NCBI GenBank assembly: GCA_029240815.1
Contig: JARDZO010000246.1
Coordinates: 1 to 8,508, forward strand
Direction of reading: 5' to 3'
Length of the DNA: 8,508 bases
Origin: Brevibacillus sp.
GTDB taxonomy: Bacteria; Bacillota; Bacilli; Brevibacillales; Brevibacillaceae
Made by a program: the position numbers and the translations under genes. This document shows positions 1 to 6,956 of this stretch, piece by piece; within the stretch, counting starts at the first letter, position 1, and every line of letters begins with the position of its first letter. Below the pieces are notes generated by a model. That model was given only the letters and a program-made list of their open reading frames with translations, was not told the origin of the DNA and ran no database searches.

Positions 1-1793
1 TAGACACCTTCATCGATCCATTCGACTGTGCAATTTTCAGTGGCTGTCATTTTCTTGTCCGTCCGCAAAACAAAATACATATCGGTCGCGAAATCGTTCA
101 TGTAGCCCGTTATCTTATCTTCCTCGTGCTGCAAATAAACCTTGGTTTGGAGATAGCTGGACAGCTCGCTTCCCCCCTCCGATGCGGTCATGCTCCGCAG
201 CCATGGATACCGGTCGTACAAGTTTTTCATCATCGACCGAAATTCCTTTGACAGTACCGGCCAAGTCTTTTCTTTGCTTCTGGCTTTGTCCAAAATGTCA
301 TCCGGGTGGACGAAGTGGGAGAAGACGCCGATCGAGGTCGCGGCATTGGCAATGTACCAGTTATTCAAATCGGTATCCGCGTACCCTGAAGTAATACGGG
401 GCATCTCAATGATTCCATCCTCTGCCTGCGAGAACTCCTGGATGTATTCGAGATTGTTCGCAGATTCAGCGTACAGGGAAGCGATGATGTTCACATGAGG
501 AAACGTTTTTTTCAAGGCTTGACGTCCTTCTTCTGCCATGACATTCGAAGGTGGTACGTACACGCGAATGGCATAATTCGAGAAGATGCGCTTGATGTAC
601 TCGTCCAGTTCCCTGAGAGACTCTGTCATGGTTTGCTCACTGGGCCACGCGTTGTAACCAAGCTCGTTGACCCTTGACTGATCCGTCACGAGAGATTGGT
701 GATTGTAGCCGTGTATGCCGAGCTCGCCGCCCAGCTTCAGCAAATCTCTGCCATACGTAATCAGGTTGTTTTTGTCTGTTCCTTCATGGTCTTCGAAAGG
801 CGGTTCTACACGGTCATTGTACGTTTGGATGAGGGCCCCGGTATAAACCACGTCATAGTCCGCAGCCAGCCTGATCATGTCCGGCCACCAAATGTCTCTG
901 TAGAAATCCGGGATGTCCTTTTTGTACTCCCGATAAATAGCAGGATCGATCCCTTGCCGAAACGGCGAAGGAAAGTCATCGATATACATGATTTTCATGT
1001 TGATAATCGGATACATGAAATCAGGATTCAGGACACTGACAGCACCTGCAATGATCCCTCGGTTCATAGAGGAGTGCAGATTCGTTCCGTTGTACATCAT
1101 GAGCTTTCCTTTTCCGTAAGCGACGTCCCAGAGCAGTGGTTCTTGATCTGCTGCGACTGCATACACCTTGGTGCTCTCCTGGAGCTCAACAGGGATCGAG
1201 GTGTTAAAGACGAGATTTTCGTTGATTTCTGCCTCTTCCCCATGAATTAGGAGGTTGGAGGTCATCTTAATTCCTTTCGTCACAACGGGGCTGCCCATCG
1301 CATTTACGCCCAGCTTGCGATAGATTCGGTAAAAGCCATCGTTGTATTCAGGAGTACGTGCTAAAAACACTCTCCCGCCATTTTCTGCATAGTGCAGAAC
1401 CGCGTCCAAATCGGAGAACTTATTCAAGTCTTCCACTGTGACGATGAGCGTCATGAAAGAAGGGCTAGGAGTGGCGAGCTGTTTCACGTCGATCGTTTCA
1501 TACTCTTTTTTCATGTAATCGAGAACGCGCTTGACGTTCTCTGTGATTTGGCCGCTTCCATCTTCCTGGGAATCATACACAATCAGGAACCTTTCCCTTT
1601 CAAGCTTGCTCAGTTCCTCTTCGCTGATCCCGGTTTGCTTTGACTTCCCGGCTGCGGCGACAAAATCGTTTGCCTGATTGCTGCTCACCTGTAAAATAAA
1701 TTGGGAACGTGTCGCTTCGATGACGATCCCCAGCAAAAGGACAATCGCCAAAATGATGAAAATATTCTTTTTTACATAAATATCTTTACTCAT
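1..1793 (-). CDS. PelA-like polysaccharide deacetylase, DUF2194 type (3' end beyond window)
   Basis: I translated the minus strand from the ATG at 1793-1791 and found no stop in 597 codons; the last two bases give TA-, so the next codon is Tyr or a stop. Residues about 10-27 are a hydrophobic signal anchor, so the rest should lie outside the membrane. Carbohydrate-esterase-4-style motifs follow in order: MYIDDFPSP at 269-277 (Asp272/Asp273, metal and base), GIHGYNH with His361 and His365 (HxxxH metal pair), RVYVPP at 410-415, and SHFVHPDD near 492-499 (His493/His496). This pattern fits an extracellular N-deacetylase. In Pel systems PelA partly deacetylates the GalNAc-rich polymer. The large segment before residue 269 is not recognised; no separate glycoside hydrolase domain is apparent. 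The start is in an ATGA overlap with the stop of the PelE-like gene and has no good ribosome binding site, which suggests translational coupling. Family assignment (DUF2194) is from recall of motif layout; the Pel role is inferred from neighbours. Confidence 0.85.
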   Translation of the reverse strand, partial: MSKDIYVKKNIFIILAIVLLLGIVIEATRSQFILQVSSNQANDFVAAAGKSKQTGISEEELSKLERERFLIVYDSQEDGSGQITENVKRVLDYMKKEYETIDVKQLATPSPSFMTLIVTVEDLNKFSDLDAVLHYAENGGRVFLARTPEYNDGFYRIYRKLGVNAMGSPVVTKGIKMTSNLLIHGEEAEINENLVFNTSIPVELQESTKVYAVAADQEPLLWDVAYGKGKLMMYNGTNLHSSMNRGIIAGAVSVLNPDFMYPIINMKIMYIDDFPSPFRQGIDPAIYREYKKDIPDFYRDIWWPDMIRLAADYDVVYTGALIQTYNDRVEPPFEDHEGTDKNNLITYGRDLLKLGGELGIHGYNHQSLVTDQSRVNELGYNAWPSEQTMTESLRELDEYIKRIFSNYAIRVYVPPSNVMAEEGRQALKKTFPHVNIIASLYAESANNLEYIQEFSQAEDGIIEMPRITSGYADTDLNNWYIANAATSIGVFSHFVHPDDILDKARSKEKTWPVLSKEFRSMMKNLYDRYPWLRSMTASEGGSELSSYLQTKVYLQHEEDKITGYMNDFATDMYFVLRTDKKMTATENCTVEWIDEGV

Positions 1794-2800
1794 TGTTCGC
1801 AATCGCCCATCTCTTTTGGACTCTCCTCGCTGGCCAATCCTGCTGCTGCCTGCTGGAATGCCCATTCGTATTCAGCCTGCACCGCTTTGCTCGCGAGGTC
1901 AGCATCCTGCTCATTCTCGTGCTGACTCCAGTGACGAATGATCATGAGCGTGTTATGAGAAACCCTCACAGGCGAGCTCTTCAGCCTCTTCAGCTCTGCT
2001 GTAAAATCATCATAGCTGCGCAACGTATAATAGAGTTTGAGGGACATGACATACGGCAAATCACTGTCGGGATGTGCCTGATGAAACCATTCGCAGTATG
2101 CCTTCGCCGCGTCATAAGACTTGCTTGCCAGTTCACAGTTGATTTTTTCCACAAAATACGCGGCTTCATCCTGATAGACCTCTAGCAACGATTCCAGAAC
2201 GAACGAATAGGTGTACGTGTACTTCATAGTCGTTCTCTCATCTAGCAACGTACTGCCCAGATACGTCTTCAAAACGTTTGCGTACGCTTTCAATGCGTCT
2301 AGATTTTGCTTGTCCTCCTCGTACTTTACCGACAAGTCCTGGAGCTGCAGCTGAAGCTTCCTCCGCATTTCTGTCAGAGCCGCAGCGGCGTAATGGACGG
2401 TTTCCGAATCTTCATTTTGCAACGCAGTTTCCAATGTTCGGATCTGCCAGATCGTTTGTTCCTTTAATGCATCGATCAGCATTTTCCGTCTCGTACTCGT
2501 ATCATTGACCAGGAGAATTTCTTCGACAGGAACAATGTTCATTTCTTTCTCCAAATCTGCCTTTTGGAAAAGTCTCGATTCCTCCCCCAGCTTCAGCAGC
2601 TCACTTTCCAGCTCCAGATCATGCGCGTTCTTTTCAGCTGTATGCTTGAAGGAATTGGTGATGAGCAAGAGGAACAATCCTGCGCCCGGCAGGAAAAAGA
2701 CGACAAGAAATCGTACCACTGCTTCTTCCCTGTTTTTGCGAACACCCAAGAGCCCGTATAACAAACAAATCAAGATATGAATCATGGCCAGTTTATACAT
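1790..2800 (-). CDS. pelE: PelE-like membrane protein with helical-repeat cytoplasmic domain
   Basis: This 336-residue protein has two hydrophobic segments at about 4-20 and 29-48, then a long helical, charged, TPR-like region to the C terminus. That matches PelE of Pseudomonas (about 330 residues, N-terminal membrane helices then TPRs), which partners PelD, PelF and PelG in the inner-membrane Pel synthase complex. Recognisable blocks include a Pro-Val-Glu-Glu segment followed by Arg103-Arg104 near 91-104, and an Asp-Ser-Glu-Thr-Val-His-Tyr stretch at 131-137. I do not see catalytic residues; the role is probably scaffolding. It starts inside the 3' end of the PelD gene (8-base overlap, ATGTATAA), behind an AAGGA ribosome binding site at 2809-2813, and its own stop overlaps the deacetylase start. 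Identity rests on size, topology and position between PelD-like and PelA-like genes, because sequence similarity among PelE proteins is low. Confidence 0.8.
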   Translation of the reverse strand: MYKLAMIHILICLLYGLLGVRKNREEAVVRFLVVFFLPGAGLFLLLITNSFKHTAEKNAHDLELESELLKLGEESRLFQKADLEKEMNIVPVEEILLVNDTSTRRKMLIDALKEQTIWQIRTLETALQNEDSETVHYAAAALTEMRRKLQLQLQDLSVKYEEDKQNLDALKAYANVLKTYLGSTLLDERTTMKYTYTYSFVLESLLEVYQDEAAYFVEKINCELASKSYDAAKAYCEWFHQAHPDSDLPYVMSLKLYYTLRSYDDFTAELKRLKSSPVRVSHNTLMIIRHWSQHENEQDADLASKAVQAEYEWAFQQAAAGLASEESPKEMGDCEQ

Positions 2801-4997
2801 ACACGCCGTCCTTAAACGAAAGATACTGCTTGTCCTTATCCGAGATGATCCACGCCGATATTCCCATTCGTTTCAATCTCTCTACGACAATAGCGGCTTC
2901 CTGCTGATTGGAGTTGGACAAGATGATGAACAGCTTGCCCTCCTCATCCATTCCGATGTAATCGGCCTCACGTAAGGAACCAGAGACACGAGATGATAGG
3001 GTCGAGTCGTCCGCTCCCGCACGCTCGACTGACAAAAGCGTGAAATCGGTGTTCAATTGTCGCTTTGCATCCCGTTTGTTTTTCAGCATTTCGTAAAAAT
3101 ACAGAGGACGCAGGATCGCCGTGTCTTCCACGTAGCGCTCTCGATAGGTGGAGTTCATATAACGCAACGAGCGAGACAACGCAGCTGAAATGAGTTGAAC
3201 GGCAACTTGAAAAAGGTTTTGCGTATACAAGGTGAAATGTTCGAAGCCAAGGTGCTGAATGGCTACCATGGCTACCATCTTGCCATTGTCAAAAATCGGG
3301 GCGGCCATAATCGGCCGATCGTCCCGCAACTCCCTTTCCACATAGATCTTTTGCGTGTTCATTAAGTGAGCCAGGTAAGCATGATCCTCTACCCGGAGCG
3401 AACGCGGAAGATCGAAGCCGCTCTTGTTTGATTTCGCCATCAAGCGAAGGAAGGAGTTGTTCTGATTCATGGTGTAGATGGATATCTCATCTGACTTCAT
3501 GATTTTTTCCAAGACATGAACCGACCTTTGCAGCACTCTCTCTGGCTCCAGACTGTCCAGCTCTTTGGTAATGTTGTACATCTTCCCGAAGCTGTCTTCG
3601 GAATTCACGATCTGCTGCTGCAGCTCTTCCTTTACCATCAGCACATCGTTGTAGATATCCTTGAGAAAATGATACTTCTCTTCCACGTTCTGCTTCTCAA
3701 GCTGAGTAGAGACGACCTCCTTGCTCCGCTTGTCCATGGAATATCCCACAGCGACCCCGATAATGATGTACACAGCAATGTGAAACAGGACACTCGCGTC
3801 GTAGATCAAGGAAACGATTTCCCGTCCATTGTGCAAGCTCTCTCCAATAAACAACCCACAAGACAAAATGACCGATAGGATTGACTGCCTCGTCCCATAA
3901 ATAGCCCCAATCAAAACGATATAAATCAGTTTCAGGTCAAACATGCCGCCCTGCGTCGTAAACACAGATAAAGCCAGCACGACCAGGAAGGCAATCGCAT
4001 TCTCCACGTACGACCGGATGTCTGCAGACAAGGACCATACCTTCTTATCCTCTGCTTCCTTCCTCTGCTCGTTCTCCTGATGCGTCTGTCTTTCTGCAAA
4101 CCATCGAGATGTTTTCTCCAGACCTTCACGCAACGAGTACATCGGTACCCAGTCCAGCTTTCTCTTTGCTAGCGTGTTGTCCAGCACAGATACGTCGATG
4201 TCCCCATTCCTTTTGGCGCGGTGCTTAATTCCCGAAAACGTTTTTTCCTCTTCCAGATACCCGATCAGCTCGTTGATGCTGCTCTGCGTGTTCGTAGACA
4301 GATTCAGCACACCGTTGTAATCCGTCGTAACCGATCGATAGATGGCATCCGCGACATCTTCCACGTAGATGAAATCTCTCGTTTGGTTTCCGTCTCCGAA
4401 CACATCGATCTCCCTGTCCGTATACAAACGATCCAAAAACGTCGAGATGACTCCACCCTCTCCCACAGAGCCTTGTCTGGGACCGTATACATTGGAAAAG
4501 CGAAAGCAGAGCGTATTCAAGTCGTAGAGTTCCTTCCACTTATGGCAATATTGCTCGCCTAGCAGTTTATTCATCCCGTATACGGATACTGGATCGCAAG
4601 CGGACTCTTCCCTTAAAGGAACTTTTTCATTCATTCCGTAAACCGCAGCGGAGGAAGCAAAGATAAATTTGGCGACTTTGTACTTGCTTGATAGACGAAG
4701 CATGTTGACGAGGCCCAGAATGTTAGAGGTCGAATCCAGAAGGGGATCCTCCATCGAGGTATGTACACTCATTTGTGCAGCCAGGTGAACGACCACATCA
4801 AATTTGTTGCTGCGGAATACCTCATCGCATTTTTTATCTTCCACAGATAGAAGAAATGACTTGTGCTTGAAAGATACATTCTTCCTGTTTCCCGAAGACA
4901 AATTATCGAGAATGTACACCTCATAACCTTCTTTAGAAAATCTTTCCGCTACAAATGAACCGATAAATCCATACCCGCCTGTAACCAGAACTTTCAT
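2793..4997 (-). CDS. pelD: UDP-sugar 4-epimerase / PelD fusion: epimerase, four membrane helices, GAF, degenerate GGDEF
   Basis: The 734-residue product joins two proteins. Residues 1 to about 305 are an extended short-chain dehydrogenase/epimerase: the NAD-binding TGGYGFIG at 6-13, Ser116 in SSAAVYG, and the catalytic Tyr140-x-x-x-Lys144 are all present. The fold ends with a typical LDWVP segment and an EGL-like helix. A charged linker (about 303-325) leads to four hydrophobic segments (about 331-347, 355-368, 371-386, 400-420), a coiled coil (about 421-470), a GAF domain (about 475-610) and a GGDEF-like domain to the end. This second half has the layout of PelD, the c-di-GMP receptor that activates Pel polymerisation. 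The catalytic GGDEF is replaced by EEGKLF, but RxxD (Arg676-Asp679) sits in the I-site position; Arg707 or Arg710 may be the second c-di-GMP contact. The epimerase probably makes UDP-GalNAc from UDP-GlcNAc (inferred). I chose the ATG at 4997 because GGGG lies 7 bases before it; an in-frame GTG at 5003 would be only one base from that site. It starts 36 bases after the receiver gene. Confidence 0.9.
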   Translation of the reverse strand: MKVLVTGGYGFIGSFVAERFSKEGYEVYILDNLSSGNRKNVSFKHKSFLLSVEDKKCDEVFRSNKFDVVVHLAAQMSVHTSMEDPLLDSTSNILGLVNMLRLSSKYKVAKFIFASSAAVYGMNEKVPLREESACDPVSVYGMNKLLGEQYCHKWKELYDLNTLCFRFSNVYGPRQGSVGEGGVISTFLDRLYTDREIDVFGDGNQTRDFIYVEDVADAIYRSVTTDYNGVLNLSTNTQSSINELIGYLEEEKTFSGIKHRAKRNGDIDVSVLDNTLAKRKLDWVPMYSLREGLEKTSRWFAERQTHQENEQRKEAEDKKVWSLSADIRSYVENAIAFLVVLALSVFTTQGGMFDLKLIYIVLIGAIYGTRQSILSVILSCGLFIGESLHNGREIVSLIYDASVLFHIAVYIIIGVAVGYSMDKRSKEVVSTQLEKQNVEEKYHFLKDIYNDVLMVKEELQQQIVNSEDSFGKMYNITKELDSLEPERVLQRSVHVLEKIMKSDEISIYTMNQNNSFLRLMAKSNKSGFDLPRSLRVEDHAYLAHLMNTQKIYVERELRDDRPIMAAPIFDNGKMVAMVAIQHLGFEHFTLYTQNLFQVAVQLISAALSRSLRYMNSTYRERYVEDTAILRPLYFYEMLKNKRDAKRQLNTDFTLLSVERAGADDSTLSSRVSGSLREADYIGMDEEGKLFIILSNSNQQEAAIVVERLKRMGISAWIISDKDKQYLSFKDGVYV
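2809..2813 (-). promoter_or_regulatory. Ribosome binding site of the PelE-like gene
   Basis: AAGGA lies 8 bases before the ATG at 2800, inside the last codons of the PelD gene. It supports the overlapping start. Confidence 0.7.
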
Positions 4998-5004
4998 ACA
5001 CACA

Positions 5005-5008
5005 CCCC
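5005..5008 (-). promoter_or_regulatory. Ribosome binding site deciding the epimerase-PelD start
   Basis: GGGG in TTGGGGTG is spaced 7 bases from the ATG at 4997. The GTG at 5003 is too close to use it, so the shorter protein beginning MKVLVTGG is preferred. Confidence 0.55.
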
Positions 5009-5033
5009 AACTTTATTTGAAAGCTGAACAGAT

Positions 5034-5429
5034 TTACTCCTTTTTGGGTATCATCCATCCATCCTCTGTTTCCCCAAGCACTTTTCGAATAGAAAGCTCG
5101 ATCCGTTCTTTTTGCAATGGCTTCGCGATAAAATCCTTCGCCCCTGACCGAATGGCCTGGAAGACGGTCTCGCGATAAACAATGGCTGAACACATGATGA
5201 TATTGGCATCGCGATCATACTCTATAATTTTTCTAGAAGCACTAAGCCCGTCCATTCCAGTCATGGAGATGTCCATCAAGACTAATTTTGGCCGATACAA
5301 GCGATAATTTTTTACCGCCTCTTCCACTGAATCTGCCTCTGCAATGACCTCAAACCCCAACGATTCGAACACGCTTCTCATCGTGAGCCGCGTGAACGCT
5401 GCAACATCAACGATCATAATGCTGTTCAT
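5034..5429 (-). CDS. Stand-alone CheY-like receiver protein, first gene of the Pel operon
   Basis: This 131-residue protein is a single receiver domain with no output domain. The phosphoacceptor is Asp53 (in VLMDISMTGMDG), the switch Ser is Ser81 and the conserved Lys is Lys103 in the KP pair. The acidic pair that normally binds Mg2+ is unusual: it reads Asp8-Val9 instead of Asp-Asp. The loop after Asp53 is SMTG rather than the common MPG. The start is taken as ATG 5429, with GGAG six bases upstream; a TTG eight codons earlier (5453) lacks such spacing. It shares the strand with the epimerase-PelD gene, 36 bases away, and no terminator is visible between them, so it is probably co-transcribed. 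No histidine kinase, CheA or methylation partner is visible nearby. It may tune Pel synthesis by protein-protein contact, but its partner is unknown. Confidence 0.88.
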   Translation of the reverse strand: MNSIMIVDVAAFTRLTMRSVFESLGFEVIAEADSVEEAVKNYRLYRPKLVLMDISMTGMDGLSASRKIIEYDRDANIIMCSAIVYRETVFQAIRSGAKDFIAKPLQKERIELSIRKVLGETEDGWMIPKKE

Positions 5430-5435
5430 TCCACA

Positions 5436-5440
5436 CTCCG
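5436..5440 (-). promoter_or_regulatory. Ribosome binding site deciding the receiver start
   Basis: CGGAG ends six bases before the ATG at 5429. A second AGGAG lies further upstream with 13-base spacing. Together they argue against the TTG start at 5453. Confidence 0.65.
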
Positions 5441-5514
5441 TTCTCCTATCCAATCGGTCATTCCGCGCTTATCCAGACGCACACTAGAACATGCAAAATA
5501 TTCCAGAAAAAAAG

Positions 5515-5543
5515 AATATAAATAGGCCTTTCGGAACTTCCAA
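5515..5543 (-). promoter_or_regulatory. Candidate SigA-type promoter for the receiver-Pel operon
   Basis: On the minus strand TTGGAA (5543-5538) and TATATT (5520-5515) are separated by exactly 17 bases; they match the SigA consensus at 4/6 and 5/6 positions. Transcription would begin near 5508, giving a leader of roughly 80 bases before the ATG at 5429. The small inverted repeat GGAAGTTCC (5541-5533) overlaps the -35 element and could be an operator, though it is short. The preceding gene is closed by a terminator, so a promoter is needed in this interval. There is no experimental support. Confidence 0.45.
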
Positions 5544-5640
5544 ACATTCCTCCTACACCAATCGGCATAATTCTACAGGGACGTTCTAAACAATTTCTGA
5601 ACAAAATGAACCATCCTTGGATTTTCCACTCCGATTGTAC

Positions 5641-5677
5641 AAAAAAAGTCGAGAGCAGCCCCCCGGCTACCTCGACT
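5641..5677 (-). terminator. Rho-independent terminator of the receiver-BTAD regulator gene
   Basis: Read on the minus strand, AGTCGAG pairs with CTCGACT (5671-5677 with 5647-5653), extended by GTAGCC/GGCTGC around a GGGG loop with a single bulged base, and followed by a run of T (A5641-A5647 on the plus strand). It starts 15 bases beyond the stop codon at 5692. This strong hairpin separates the regulator from the Pel operon. Confidence 0.92.
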
Positions 5678-5691
5678 CACATGTTTCTTCT

Positions 5692-6831
5692 CTATCGGCT
5701 GTTCTTCCATTGTTCATACCATTTCTGTACATTTTCCTGAGGAGAGGTCTCCAGCTCTTCCCGAAGCATTTGAGTCAATCGGGAATATTGTCCTTCTACG
5801 GCTTCACGGTCCCCTATGGCATCAAACAGCTTCATCATACAAAAAAAGAGTTCTTCATGGTGCGGAGTGATTTGCTGCATCCGAAGGTACACAGCCATTG
5901 CTTTTGCATACTCATTCGTTTCCACCAGAAAACTCCCGACTTGTGATGCGTGATGGTACCAGTCCGCTCGCAGCCTTTGCCGTTCACTCTCCGCCCACAA
6001 GTAGTCGTACTCGGCCAAATAGTCACCCTGATAGAGCTCGACCAGATTCAAATGTTCCTGCAAGGTCTCCTTCGTAATCGGAGGAGCTTGTCGCAAACGC
6101 TTTTCCCACTCCTCCACATCGAGACTAACATCGTTCATCTCCAGCAAATAACCGTCCTCACAATTGGTCAGCTGTAACTCTACTCCGAGCTTGTCCAGCG
6201 TCTTGCGTATCTGATACACCGTGGTATAGAGATGCGCATAACCTTTCTTCCATTCTACGTCTGTCCAAAAAAGGTCCAGCAGCACATCTTTTCTGACAGG
6301 CTGACCACGCCGATGGATCAGATAGGCAAACAATTCCTGCGCTTTGGTCGTACGCCAGCGAAACGTTTCTGTCCCCCGTTCTGAACTTTCCAAGTGGAGG
6401 GAGCGGAAACAACAGATTTTCCGGTATGGAACAGGTGAGCTCTCGATAACCATCTCTGCCTTTTCTTTTTGTATCCGCATCAACGTTTTTTGCAAACGTT
6501 CCCGACGGACTGGCTTCAAGACGTAATCGAGTGCATTCAGTTCAAATGCCTTGATCGCATAACCCTCATAGGCCGTGACAAACACGATATGGATATTCGG
6601 CAGATGTTCAAGAATTTGCTCTGCCGCTTCAATTCCCGTCATCACAGGCATCTCGACATCCAGAAAAACCAGTTCGGGCTTGATTTGTTGTATCTCTTTT
6701 ATAGCCTGAATGGGATCTGAATAGGTTTCTACGATCTCTAGCTCTTCATTACCTTGCAGCATTTTTTCTAGGTAATGCAGTGCTAATCGTTCATCATCGA
6801 TTAAAACTACCTTCACTCCATGCACCCCCAT
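5692..6831 (-). CDS. Response regulator with receiver, winged-helix and BTAD (SARP-like) domains
   Basis: The 379-residue protein begins with a canonical receiver: acidic pair Asp12-Asp13, phosphoacceptor Asp58 in FLDVEMPVMTG, Thr86 and Lys106 in the KP pair. A linker (about 112-140) leads to a winged-helix segment of the OmpR/SARP kind (about 155-232, with the LLDLFW and YTTVYQIRKTLDKLG stretches) and a helical bacterial transcriptional activation domain (about 236-375). Such proteins are cytoplasmic DNA-binding regulators, common in Brevibacillus and Paenibacillus, usually activated by a sensor kinase. No kinase gene adjoins it here, so it looks like an orphan regulator. Terminators on both sides make it a single-gene unit. 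The ATG at 6831 has AAAGGG 12 bases upstream; an in-frame GTG at 6816 (giving MKVVLIDDE) follows GGGGG by 8 bases and is an equally plausible start. Its targets are unknown; control of the neighbouring Pel operon is a possibility only. Confidence 0.92.
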   Translation of the reverse strand: MGVHGVKVVLIDDERLALHYLEKMLQGNEELEIVETYSDPIQAIKEIQQIKPELVFLDVEMPVMTGIEAAEQILEHLPNIHIVFVTAYEGYAIKAFELNALDYVLKPVRRERLQKTLMRIQKEKAEMVIESSPVPYRKICCFRSLHLESSERGTETFRWRTTKAQELFAYLIHRRGQPVRKDVLLDLFWTDVEWKKGYAHLYTTVYQIRKTLDKLGVELQLTNCEDGYLLEMNDVSLDVEEWEKRLRQAPPITKETLQEHLNLVELYQGDYLAEYDYLWAESERQRLRADWYHHASQVGSFLVETNEYAKAMAVYLRMQQITPHHEELFFCMMKLFDAIGDREAVEGQYSRLTQMLREELETSPQENVQKWYEQWKNSR

Positions 6832-6897
6832 GCATATCTACAGCCCTTTCTCTGTAATTCTCTTCCTTTTGCCTGAATCCTTTACCCGGATCCGTAC

Positions 6898-6947
6898 AAA
6901 AAAACTGTCCACCCGACTCCCCTGTAGAGGACATCGTTTGGACAGTT
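6898..6947 (-). terminator. Rho-independent terminator of the chemoreceptor gene
   Basis: On the minus strand a nine-base stem AACTGTCCA/TGGACAGTT (6947-6939 with 6911-6903) encloses a 27-base loop, which can form a short inner helix, and is followed by seven T (A6898-A6904 on the plus strand). It starts 10 bases after the stop codon at 6957. Confidence 0.8.
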
Positions 6948-6956
6948 GCCTTATAC

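Noticed and set aside
182..1643. Series of plus-strand open frames across the left end
   Set aside because: They are antisense to the long minus-strand deacetylase frame, have no domain character or ribosome binding sites, and overlap its conserved motifs.
3261..3278. Tandem repeat GCTACCATG GCTACCAT
   Set aside because: Two copies within the PelD coding frame encode Met-Val-Ala-Met-Val-Ala in the GAF domain core; this is ordinary coding repetition.
4225..4539. Minus-strand frame of 104 codons inside the epimerase region
   Set aside because: It is an out-of-frame shadow of the epimerase-PelD gene, rich in Arg, Cys and Trp with no recognisable motif.
5430..5510. A c-di-GMP riboswitch in the Pel leader
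   Set aside because: c-di-GMP control would make sense here, but the roughly 80-base leader shows none of the conserved GEMM-type motifs or paired helices that I could recognise.
5581..5603. Imperfect palindrome GTTCTAAACAATTTCTGAAC as a possible operator
   Set aside because: Only about 12 of 20 positions are symmetric and it lies some 40 bases upstream of the candidate -35, so it is too weak to call.
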